From positions 62,001-126,000 of the forward strand of contig NZ_JAFBCX010000013.1 of the NCBI RefSeq assembly GCF_016907955.1: 64,000 nt of DNA, given 5' to 3'. The position numbers were made by a program, and so were the translations under genes. Under the pieces are notes generated by a model. That model did not search any database and had not been told where the DNA came from. It was given only the letters and a program-made list of their open reading frames with translations. Within the stretch, counting starts at the first letter, position 1, and each line of letters begins with the position of its first letter. This DNA is from Lentzea nigeriaca. GTDB lineage: Bacteria; Actinomycetota; Actinomycetes; Mycobacteriales; Pseudonocardiaceae. Positions 8,674 to 15,787 of the stretch are shown here, in pieces.

Positions 8674-10206
8674 GTGAAAGCCGAGTTACTCGATTCCGCC
8701 CTGCACGACCTGTCGCCACTGGACCGCGCGTTGTTCCAGTCGTTCGGCGCAGGGCCGACCCGGATCCCGCCGTTCCACCACATCCACCATGCGGTCGAGA
8801 AACAGGCCGCCCGACACCCGGACCTGACCGCCGTGGAACACCTCGGCGAGTCGGTCACCTACGCCGAGCTGAACCGCAGGGCGGAACTGCTGGCCGAGTT
8901 CCTGACCCGCGCGGGTGTGCGGCCGGGCGAGTGCGTCGGGCTGTTCCTCACCCGGTCGATCCCGATGGTCGTCGGCATCCTCGGCATCCTCAAAGCCGGT
9001 GCCGCCTACGTGCCGCAGGACGTCCGCATAGCTCCGGAAGTCCAGTTGCGACACATCGTTCGCACGGCTCGGATCAACTTCGTGCTCACCACCGGCGAGC
9101 ACCGTTCCTCGTTGCCGGACAGCCTCGGCACGGTCATCGCGATCGACGAGGTGCCCGACGCGACCGCCTTCCGCCGCACCCTCACCGAGGACTCGCGCGT
9201 CGCGGCCGTCATCTTCACCTCCGGTACCACCGGACGGCCGAACGGCGTCCAGGTCACGCACGCCAACCTGTGCAACGTCCTGCTCACCGCGCCGGGATGT
9301 CTCGGCGTCACACCGGGAACCAGGGTGTCGCAGCTGCTCAACATCGCGTTCGACATGGCGATGTGGGAGATCCTCGGCACGCTCGCCCACGGCGGCACGC
9401 TCGTCATCCGGGGCAGCGACATCGAGCAGACGGCGAGCACCGTGGACGTGGTGATCGCCACGCCCAGCGTGCTCGCGTCGCTCGATCCCCGCACGTGCCG
9501 TCGCGTTCGCACGGTCGCCGTCGCGGGCGAGCGGTGTCCGCAGGCGCTGGCCGACACGTGGGCGCGCCAGGCCGTCTTCCACAACTCGTGCGGCCCCACC
9601 GAGGTCACGATCGTCAACACGGTGCAGCGCTACGAACCCGGCGGCGCGCTGACCATCGGCAAGCCCGTGCCGAACACGACCGTGTACGTGCTCGACGAGA
9701 ACCTGAGGCCGTGCCGCATCGGCGAGGTCGGCGAGATGTGGGCGGGCGGCGCCTGCGTCACGGCAGGCTATCTGGGTGATCCTTCGCTGACGGCGGAACG
9801 GTATCGGCCTGATCCGTTCCTGGGGGGCGATCACCTGATGTTCCGCACCCGCGACCTCGGCCGGTGGACCCGCGACGGCCAGCTGGAGCACCACGGCCGC
9901 ACCGACGACCAGGTGAAGGTGCGCGGGTTTCGGGTCGAGCTCGACGCCGTGACGTCGGCGCTGGAACGGGCGGCCGACTGCCGCCGGGCCACGACACTGC
10001 TGCACAACGGGACGCTCGTCGGGTTCATCAGCCCGGCCAGCGCCGTGCCGGAGCAGGCGCGCAGGGCCGTGGAGGAGCATCTGCCCTACTACTGCGTGCC
10101 CACGCTGATCGTGCCGGTCGACACGCTGCCGACCACCGAGCGCGGCAAGGTGGACCGCAGGGCGCTCCTGTCGCGTTTGGACGGACAGAAGGAAACGGTG
10201 GCATGA
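8674..10206 (+). CDS. Stand-alone adenylation enzyme (NRPS-like, ANL superfamily)
   Basis: A 510-residue product from a GTG at 8674. It has all adenylation core motifs: FTSGTTGRPNGVQVTH (A3), FDMAMWEI (A4, with the Asp that in amino-acid-activating domains holds the alpha-amino group), NSCGPTEVTI (A5), RTRDLGRW (A7), GRTDDQVKVRGFRVEL (A8) and TERGKVDRR with the catalytic Lys (A10). There is no carrier or condensation domain and no carrier protein nearby, so the activated acid must go to a partner elsewhere or to an unusual acceptor. The A4 Asp suggests an amino acid substrate (inference). Its stop overlaps the next start by 4 bp (ATGA), so the membrane flavoprotein is translationally coupled and probably its functional partner. 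Fungal TmpB is likewise an NRPS-like partner of TmpA. Confidence 0.88.
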   Translation: MKAELLDSALHDLSPLDRALFQSFGAGPTRIPPFHHIHHAVEKQAARHPDLTAVEHLGESVTYAELNRRAELLAEFLTRAGVRPGECVGLFLTRSIPMVVGILGILKAGAAYVPQDVRIAPEVQLRHIVRTARINFVLTTGEHRSSLPDSLGTVIAIDEVPDATAFRRTLTEDSRVAAVIFTSGTTGRPNGVQVTHANLCNVLLTAPGCLGVTPGTRVSQLLNIAFDMAMWEILGTLAHGGTLVIRGSDIEQTASTVDVVIATPSVLASLDPRTCRRVRTVAVAGERCPQALADTWARQAVFHNSCGPTEVTIVNTVQRYEPGGALTIGKPVPNTTVYVLDENLRPCRIGEVGEMWAGGACVTAGYLGDPSLTAERYRPDPFLGGDHLMFRTRDLGRWTRDGQLEHHGRTDDQVKVRGFRVELDAVTSALERAADCRRATTLLHNGTLVGFISPASAVPEQARRAVEEHLPYYCVPTLIVPVDTLPTTERGKVDRRALLSRLDGQKETVA

Positions 10207-11432
10207 CCTCAGTTCACGCCATCAGCCTTCCGCCCGCCGACCGCTCGCTGCGCACGATCCTGCGCCGTCGTCCGTTCACCCACCACAACCGGCTCCTGGC
10301 CGCCGTCGTGCTGGTCAACGTCTGCTTCGCCGGCTGGGCCGGTGATGCCGACCGGGTGACCGCGCTGGTCGTCGCCAACCTCACGCTGGCCGCGCTCATC
10401 CGGCAGCAGCTCGTGATCAACCTGCTGTTCCGGCTCGCCACCAGCGTGCCGAAGCACTGGCCGCTGAAGATCCGCTGGACGCTCGGCAAGGTCTACCACT
10501 TCGGCGGAATCCACGTCGGTGCCGCGATCTGCGCCACCGCGTGGTTCCTCGTTCTCGCCGTCACCACCGCGGGACCGCCGTTCGTCCTGGCGCTCACGTG
10601 GACGATCATGGCGCTGCTCGGCACGTTGGTCGTGCTCGCACTCCCCCGGCTACGGGCCAAGCACCACGACCTGTTCGAACGGTCCCACCGGTTCGGCGGG
10701 TGGACGGTGCTCGTGCTGTTCGGTGTGCTGGCGGCCACGTCGAACCCCGTCTTCCTCTGGCCCCTCGCCCTCGTCGTGGCCAGCGTGGCGTTGCCGTGGC
10801 TGCGGCTGCGGCGGGTTCCCGTGCACATCGTCAGCCCGTCACCGCACGTCGCCCTGGTGTCGTTCGACCACGGCGTCACGCCGTTCGCGGGCTCGTCGAC
10901 GACGGTGAGCCGCAACCCGTTGCTGGAGTGGCATTCCTTCGCCAACGTGCCGGCGCCGGGCCGCAGCGGTTTCCGGCTCACGATCTCCCGCGCGGGCGAC
11001 TGGACGGCGAAGTTCATCGCGGACCAGCCGAGCCACGTGTGGGTCAAGGGCATCCCGACCGCCGGCGTGGGCAACATCGACAAGCTGTTCACCAGGGTCG
11101 TGTGGGTCGCGACCGGCAGCGGTATCGGCCCGTGCCTGCCCCACCTGCTCGCCGGCGACACGCCGTCGGTGCTGGTGTGGTCGACCCGCAGCCCCCGCCG
11201 CACCTACGGCGACGCGCTCGTCGACGAGATCCTCGGCGTGCAGCCCGACGCCGTCGTCTGGGACACCGGCACCAGCGGCAAACCCGACCTGGTCGCGCTG
11301 GCGTACGACGCCTGCAAACGCTTCGACGCGGAAGCGGTCATCTGCATCTCCAACCAACCCACCACCTGGCACGTCGTCGAGGAGCTGGAGGCCAGGGGAA
11401 TCCCCGCCTACGGCGCCATCTGGGACTCGTGA
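10203..11432 (+). CDS. TmpA-like membrane flavoprotein (ferric-reductase-like)
   Basis: A 409-residue product. The first 200 residues hold about five or six membrane segments (for example LLAAVVLVNVCFAGW at 31-45, VGAAICATAWFLVLAV at 105-120, LALTWTIMALLGTLVVLAL at 129-147, and two more to 200). His residues sit near the membrane in YHFGGIH (99, 104) and HHDLFERSHRFGGW (154, 155, 162), which could bind heme. The C-terminal half is cytoplasmic and ends in a ferredoxin-reductase-like nucleotide-binding fold with ATGSGIGPCLPHL near 307. This layout resembles fungal TmpA, a membrane oxidoreductase linked to an NRPS-like enzyme; the match is from memory of the family, not a search. Coupled by ATGA to the adenylation gene upstream; the hydratase gene begins 10 bp downstream. 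Confidence 0.72.
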   Translation: MTSVHAISLPPADRSLRTILRRRPFTHHNRLLAAVVLVNVCFAGWAGDADRVTALVVANLTLAALIRQQLVINLLFRLATSVPKHWPLKIRWTLGKVYHFGGIHVGAAICATAWFLVLAVTTAGPPFVLALTWTIMALLGTLVVLALPRLRAKHHDLFERSHRFGGWTVLVLFGVLAATSNPVFLWPLALVVASVALPWLRLRRVPVHIVSPSPHVALVSFDHGVTPFAGSSTTVSRNPLLEWHSFANVPAPGRSGFRLTISRAGDWTAKFIADQPSHVWVKGIPTAGVGNIDKLFTRVVWVATGSGIGPCLPHLLAGDTPSVLVWSTRSPRRTYGDALVDEILGVQPDAVVWDTGTSGKPDLVALAYDACKRFDAEAVICISNQPTTWHVVEELEARGIPAYGAIWDS

Positions 11433-11442
11433 GGAGACCACT

Positions 11443-12216
11443 GTGGACTGTCAGACACTCCTGCTCGACGAGCACGACGGCGTCGTCACGGTGACGGTGA
11501 ACCGTCCGCCGGCGCGCAACGCGTTGTCCGAGCAGACACTCACCGAGCTCCGCGACCTCTTCCGGGATCTCACCGGTCCTCGCGCGGTCCTGCTCACCGG
11601 TTCGGAAGGTCCGGCGTTCATCGCCGGTGCGGACATCCGCGAGATGGCGGCGATGACTCCGGAGGAGGGCGAGAAGTTCGGCGCGCTGGGCCAGGAGGTG
11701 ACCCGGCTCATCGAGCAGCTCCCGGTCCCCGCGATCGCGTGCGTCGACGGGTATGCGCTCGGTGGCGGTTGCGAGATGGCCATGGCGTGCGACTTCATCT
11801 ACGCCACCCGCAAAGCGGTCTTCGGCCAGCCCGAGGTGCTGCTGGGCCTCATCCCCGGCTTCGGCGGCTGCGTCCGCCTGTTCCGCCGGGTCGGCGTGGC
11901 CAAGGCGCGCGAACTGATCTACTCGGGACGCCGCGTCGACGCCGTCGAGGCGCACCGCCTCGGTCTCGTCAACGAGGTGTTCGACAGCCGCGAGGAGATG
12001 TTCGCCGCCGCCCGGCGCGTGCTCACCGACATCGCCGCGAACTCCCCCGCCGCGGTCTCGGCCTGCAAGTCGGTGATCAACGCCGTGGACGGCCTGGGCG
12101 TCGCCGAGGGCCTGCGGGCGGAGCTCGAGGCGTTCCGCCAGGCCTTCACCACCGACGACATGCGCGAGGGCACGGCGGCGTTCCTCGCCAAGCGCACGCC
12201 CGAGTTCCGGCCCTAG
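11443..12216 (+). CDS. Enoyl-CoA hydratase (crotonase family)
   Basis: A 257-residue product, normal length for the family, starting with GTG at 11443. The oxyanion-hole loops are AGADIREM (61-68) and GYALGGGCEMAMACD. Both catalytic Glu of true hydratases are present at the right spacing: Glu111 in GGGCE and Glu131 in FGQPE, exactly 20 residues apart as in rat mitochondrial enoyl-CoA hydratase. It should therefore hydrate a 2-enoyl thioester, not merely isomerise. Placed third in a tight operon after the adenylation enzyme and the membrane flavoprotein, it suggests the pathway passes through an unsaturated acyl thioester, although no CoA ligase or carrier protein is encoded here. Its TAG stop overlaps the ribosome site of the sigma gene. 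Confidence 0.88.
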   Translation: MDCQTLLLDEHDGVVTVTVNRPPARNALSEQTLTELRDLFRDLTGPRAVLLTGSEGPAFIAGADIREMAAMTPEEGEKFGALGQEVTRLIEQLPVPAIACVDGYALGGGCEMAMACDFIYATRKAVFGQPEVLLGLIPGFGGCVRLFRRVGVAKARELIYSGRRVDAVEAHRLGLVNEVFDSREEMFAAARRVLTDIAANSPAAVSACKSVINAVDGLGVAEGLRAELEAFRQAFTTDDMREGTAAFLAKRTPEFRP

Positions 12217-12225
12217 GAGTGCGCC

Positions 12226-12735
12226 ATCAACGACGACCACAGCACCCTGCTCCGCGCGCTGCACGACGGCCATGCAGAAGCGCTCTGGCGATACGCCCTC
12301 CGCCTCACCGGCGACGAACAACTGGCCGAGGACGTCGTCCAGGAAGCGCTGCTGAGGGCGTGGCGCAACCCGGGCATCCTGGACCAGGGCAAGGCTGCCT
12401 CCAAGGCGTGGCTCTACGCCGTTGCCCGCAACTACGCCATCGACGAGTGCCGCAGCGCCCGCGCCCGCTGGGAGGTCGGCTCGGCCCGCCCGCCCGATCG
12501 CCCGCGCTCCGACCACATCGACAAGACGCTGGACGCCTGGCTCATCGCCGACGCCCTGTCCCAGCTCAAACCCGAGCACAGGGTGGTGATCGTGCGGGCG
12601 TACTACCGCGGCGAGTCGATCGCGGAGCTGGCCGAAGCGCTGGAGGTGCCACCGGGAACGGTGAAGTCCCGCCTGCACTACGGCCTGCGCGCGCTGCGGC
12701 TCGCACTGGAGGAGAACGGGGTGACCGGGCGGTGA
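12226..12735 (+). CDS. ECF-type RNA polymerase sigma factor with apparent ATC start codon
   Basis: A 169-residue product with sigma region 2 (LLRALHDGHAEALWRYALRL, then TGD; AEDVVQEALLRAWRNP) and region 4 (LSQLKPEHRVVIVRAYYRG, SIAELAEALEVPPGTVKSRL), typical of the SigK/SigL-like ECF group paired with zinc anti-sigma factors. The only sensible start is the ATC at 12226: it lies 6 nt after GGAG, where family members usually begin MNDD or MTDD, and the upstream TAG of the hydratase (12214-12216) closes the frame. There is no in-frame ATG, GTG or TTG before region 2. Non-AUG starts of the AUC kind are very rare, so either this sigma factor is deliberately poorly translated or a base is wrong. Stop overlaps the anti-sigma start. 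Confidence 0.85.
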   Translation: MNDDHSTLLRALHDGHAEALWRYALRLTGDEQLAEDVVQEALLRAWRNPGILDQGKAASKAWLYAVARNYAIDECRSARARWEVGSARPPDRPRSDHIDKTLDAWLIADALSQLKPEHRVVIVRAYYRGESIAELAEALEVPPGTVKSRLHYGLRALRLALEENGVTGR

Positions 12736-13055
12736 CATGCCCGTTCCACGAGTGGGACGTGGCCTACGTGCTGGGCTCGCTGTCCCCCGGCGATCACAAG
12801 GCCTACGAACGCCATCTGTCCCTGTGCCCGCCCTGCGAACACGAGGTAGGCGGGCTCGCGGGCACGGCGGGGCTGTTGGCCCGCATGCCCGCGGAGTGGG
12901 CCGTCGACTCGCTCACGCCCGCACCGGAGGTCCCGGCGACCGTCCTGCCGCGACTGGTGCGGACGGTCAAACGGCGCACCCTGGTGTACTCCGCGATCGC
13001 CGTGCTGGTCGCCGCCGTGGTCGGCGCGGTGCTCTCGTTCCTGCTGTGCCCGTGA
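12732..13055 (+). CDS. Membrane anti-sigma factor with zinc-binding HxxxCxxC motif
   Basis: A 107-residue product from a GTG at 12732 that overlaps the sigma stop (GTGA). The N-terminal half carries the anti-sigma zinc motif His-x3-Cys-x2-Cys in HLSLCPPCEHEV, with a further Cys at VTCPFHEW, so redox or metal sensing is possible. A single membrane helix near the C-terminus (LVYSAIAVLVAAVVGAVLSF) anchors it, leaving only a few residues outside. Known for the family: the soluble half clamps the cognate ECF sigma factor at the membrane until a signal releases it. Being the last gene of the adenylation/flavoprotein/hydratase operon, it and the sigma factor may regulate that operon or respond to its product. 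Confidence 0.87.
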   Translation: MTCPFHEWDVAYVLGSLSPGDHKAYERHLSLCPPCEHEVGGLAGTAGLLARMPAEWAVDSLTPAPEVPATVLPRLVRTVKRRTLVYSAIAVLVAAVVGAVLSFLLCP

Positions 13056-13069
13056 GCGCCCAGCAGAAG

Positions 13070-13094
13070 GGGCCCGAGCCGCTGGCTCGGGCCC
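13070..13094. terminator. Bidirectional hairpin between convergent genes
   Basis: GGGCCCGAGCC (13070-13080) and GGCTCGGGCCC (13084-13094) form an 11-bp perfect stem with a 3-nt loop, between the anti-sigma stop (13055) and the stop of the minus-strand cupin gene (13129). Confidence 0.85.
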
Positions 13095-13128
13095 TTCCCC
13101 GGCTCTCTCCTGAGAAGGGCCAGGCCTT

Positions 13129-13842
13129 TCAGTCGTGCGGCGACTTCCCCTCGGCGGGGTCGTGCACGTCGAGGCGGCCGCACATGCCGAACCGCTGAGG
13201 CGCCTCCGCACGCATCACGTGGATGTCGGCCTCCGCGAGGTGGCCGATGTCGCCGCCCCGCAGGAGGTCCAGGTGCTCACCGGTGCGTTCGGCCGACGCC
13301 AGCGCACCGGACCGCCACCGCTCCTCCCAGTCGTCGAGCACGCCCTGCTTCAACCGCACGGCGGAGCGGTAGAAGTCGTCCAGCGCGGCGTGATCACCGC
13401 CCGAAGCCTGTCGCTTCAGCTCCAGGAACCCCTCCAGGGCGAGGTCACGGCGTCGCCGGGTGGACTCCTCGTCGCCGGCCTGGGCGTGCTCCGCGTAGCG
13501 CGACGCGTCGGCGAGGACCTCGGCCGGGAACGTGAACACCGCGTCACCGGCCTCCGGCAGGCCGCTGTTCTGCATCACGACGAGTATCCGCAGGTCGCCC
13601 TCGTTGACCAGGCGGTGGATCGTGCCGGGCGTGAACCACGCGACGGTGCCCTCGCGCAGCGGGGTCTCGGCGAACCCGCGGCGGGTCAGCGTCTGCACGC
13701 TGCCCCGCCCGCCGATCACGTAGTAGCACTCCGCGCAGGTGAGGTGGACGTGCGGCGAGCCTCCGCACACGCCGTCCACCGTCGGCCAGTCGTACACCCG
13801 CAGGCCGGAGATCCCGATCCCGCCGGGAAACGGCGTCACCAC
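13129..13842 (-). CDS. Cupin-domain protein with C-terminal helical extension
   Basis: About 237 residues. Start chosen at GTG 13842 (GGAGG 7 nt upstream); GTG 13839, overlapping the previous stop, is equally possible. The N-terminal half is a single cupin: SPHVHLTCAECYYVIGGRG gives the first metal motif with His, His and Glu, and WFTPGTIHRLVN gives the last His. The C-terminal 110 residues are charged and mostly helical (RRRRDLALEGFLELKRQA, AVRLKQGVLDDWEERWRSGA) and end in a conserved-looking RAEAPQRFGMCGRLD. The role is probably a sugar or sugar-acid isomerase, dioxygenase-like enzyme or sensor acting on the ligand imported by the operon. It is last in the importer operon, after the PmoA-like gene. 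Function unknown. Confidence 0.75.
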   Translation of the reverse strand: MVTPFPGGIGISGLRVYDWPTVDGVCGGSPHVHLTCAECYYVIGGRGSVQTLTRRGFAETPLREGTVAWFTPGTIHRLVNEGDLRILVVMQNSGLPEAGDAVFTFPAEVLADASRYAEHAQAGDEESTRRRRDLALEGFLELKRQASGGDHAALDDFYRSAVRLKQGVLDDWEERWRSGALASAERTGEHLDLLRGGDIGHLAEADIHVMRAEAPQRFGMCGRLDVHDPAEGKSPHD

Positions 13843-14723
13843 GGGTGAGCCTCCACATAGGACTCCAGGCGCTCGCGGTCCCACTCGCCGGACGCCACGA
13901 CGAGCCGGTAGCGCAGGGTCAGCGACTCACCGGACGCCACCTCGACGGTGTCGAAGAACGCGAACGACGGGTTGACCGCGGCGAACGGCGTGCTGCGCAC
14001 GAACCAGTGCGTGTTCTTGTTGTCCGGGTGGTCGACGAACAGCAGCGTCGACACCCGGTCCACCTCGTCGTGCCGGCCGACGAACGCGAGCCATCTGGCG
14101 GCCTTGCCCATCATCTCCTGACCGGAGCCGCCGTCGGCCGCGATGACCGTGCCCTCGGTGAACGAGCGCGGGCCGCGCCAGAAGAACCCGGTGTAGCCCG
14201 CGAGCTCCCGGCCGTTGGTCGTCGGGCTGCCGAAGACCAGCGGCTCCTTGCGCAGGTTCGTCAGCGTGGTGGCGAACTCCAGCGTCCACGAGTCGTCCTC
14301 GACGTCGCGCACGGTGAACGAGCGCCGCTCGTCGACCCAGTGCTGGCCCGCCTCGGTGAACCAGGACAACAGCTCGTCGATCCGCAGCTCGTCGGAAGCG
14401 ACCGTGAACTCCTCGTGCCGCATGGAACCGACATTCGGCAGCGCGACATAACCCTGGTCGCGCACGTAGGTGTTGCCACCCCAGAAGTTCTCGCCCGACA
14501 CGTCGGTCGCGGTCATCTGGACGCCCTTGTGCCAGCGGTGGTCGTGCGGCCGGAACGCCGTCACCACGTCACCGGCCAAGGTGCGCACCGGGTGCAGGTA
14601 AGGCTTCGGCCCCTCGAACGCCGGCGTGTCCGGCCGGTGGACGTAGGTGAAGAGCTCGACGTCGCCCACCGACACGACGAGCACCTCGTCGTCCTGCCGA
14701 CTGATCACCGGGCGTTCGCCCAT
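13836..14723 (-). CDS. PmoA-family protein (DUF6807)
   Basis: A 295-residue product. The start is ATG 14723, which overlaps the upstream oxidoreductase by 19 bp; the GTG at 14708, which would give a 4-bp GTGA overlap, is a real alternative. Family features are visible: PYLHPVRTLAGDVVTAFRP, HDHRWHKGVQMTATDVSG, NFWGGNTYV and GFFWRGPRSFTEG, a beta-rich fold seen in the so-called methane-oxygenase PmoA group that in actinomycetes accompanies sugar oxidoreductases rather than methane oxidation. The clustered His (HDHRWH) suggest a metal or sugar-binding face. It sits between a Gfo/Idh/MocA oxidoreductase and a cupin in one operon, a combination recurrent in sugar-catabolic loci, so a role in handling the oxidised sugar is likely. 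The precise reaction is unknown. Confidence 0.82.
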   Translation of the reverse strand: MGERPVISRQDDEVLVVSVGDVELFTYVHRPDTPAFEGPKPYLHPVRTLAGDVVTAFRPHDHRWHKGVQMTATDVSGENFWGGNTYVRDQGYVALPNVGSMRHEEFTVASDELRIDELLSWFTEAGQHWVDERRSFTVRDVEDDSWTLEFATTLTNLRKEPLVFGSPTTNGRELAGYTGFFWRGPRSFTEGTVIAADGGSGQEMMGKAARWLAFVGRHDEVDRVSTLLFVDHPDNKNTHWFVRSTPFAAVNPSFAFFDTVEVASGESLTLRYRLVVASGEWDRERLESYVEAHPW

Positions 14724-15787
14724 GGGGCACCGATTCCTTCCATCGTCGGGTAGAACGGGCTGTCCGGGCCGATCTGGCCCGCCTTCACCACGGTGCCGGT
14801 GAACGCCGAGGCGTAGAGCGCCGCGATGAACTCCATGGTGTTCCGCGTGTCCGCCAGCGTCACCGGTGGCGTCTCACCACTGTCCAGCGCGTCGAGGAAC
14901 GCCGCCAGCTGACACCCGTGGCCGCTGACGACCGTGGACTGCTCCTCGTGCCACCGAGTCGCGACGTCGTCGTGGCCAGGCGCGGGCGTCACGGTCCAGT
15001 GGGCGTCGGTGTAGCCGTACAGGTGCTCGACCTCGACCGTGGCGTGCTCGAAGTCGAACCTCAGCTGCGAGGTCTCCCGCGGCGACAACACCGAGTTGAC
15101 CACCGACGCGACCGTGCCGTCGGCGAACGTCACCAGCGCCATCGAGACGTCCTCGGTCTGCACGGCACGCGACTGCCGGGCGGCGACCGCGCGGATCTCC
15201 TGCCACGGGCCCAGCACGGACAACATCAGGTCGAACTGGTGGATGCCGTGGCCCATCGTCGGGCCGCCGCCCTCGCTCTCCCACGACCCGCGCCACGGCA
15301 CGTCGAAGTAGGCGCCGTCGCGGTACCAGAGGGTGTCGCTCTTGGCCACCAGCGACCGGCCGAGCGCGCCCTCGGCGATCAGGCGCCGCAACCGGTGAGC
15401 TGCGGGGCCGAAGCGGTGCTGGAACACCGTGGCGACCCGGCCGGTCGAGCTGCGTTCGGCCGCGATCAGCGTGTCGATCTCGCTCAACGACAGCGCGGGC
15501 GGCTTCTCCACGAGCACGTTCACGTTGGCGGCGAGGCATTCGAGCGCCAACGGCGTGTGGGAGCGCGGCGGGGTGCACACGTGCACCACGTCCAGCTCCT
15601 CCACGTCGAGCAGCGTCGCGAGCCTGGCGTGGACGCGCGGGACGTTCCACTCCTGGGCGAACGCTGCCGCGCGCCGGTCGTCCACGTCCACCACGGCGAC
15701 CAGCTCGATGCGATCGCCCGCCGCCCGCAGCGCCTCGGCGTGGGAGACGGCGATCGCCCCCGTGCCGATGATGGCCGCGCGCCTCAC
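14705..15787 (-). CDS. Gfo/Idh/MocA-family NAD(P)-dependent oxidoreductase
   Basis: A 360-residue product, usual length for the family, with GTG start 15787 overlapping the binding-protein stop (GTGA). Rossmann fold at the N-terminus: AIIGTGAIAVSHAEAL, acidic VVDVDD after strand 2, then VCTPPRSHTPLALECLAAN and the family-defining VLVEKPPAL with its catalytic-region Lys. The C-terminal alpha/beta domain carries GGGPTMGHGIHQFDLML, matching the second family motif in which His and Asp position the substrate. Such enzymes oxidise or isomerise sugars, inositols or their aminated forms. Here it would act on the monosaccharide released from the ligand of the importer encoded directly upstream. Substrate not determinable from sequence. 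Confidence 0.9.
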   Translation of the reverse strand: MRRAAIIGTGAIAVSHAEALRAAGDRIELVAVVDVDDRRAAAFAQEWNVPRVHARLATLLDVEELDVVHVCTPPRSHTPLALECLAANVNVLVEKPPALSLSEIDTLIAAERSSTGRVATVFQHRFGPAAHRLRRLIAEGALGRSLVAKSDTLWYRDGAYFDVPWRGSWESEGGGPTMGHGIHQFDLMLSVLGPWQEIRAVAARQSRAVQTEDVSMALVTFADGTVASVVNSVLSPRETSQLRFDFEHATVEVEHLYGYTDAHWTVTPAPGHDDVATRWHEEQSTVVSGHGCQLAAFLDALDSGETPPVTLADTRNTMEFIAALYASAFTGTVVKAGQIGPDSPFYPTMEGIGAPWANAR

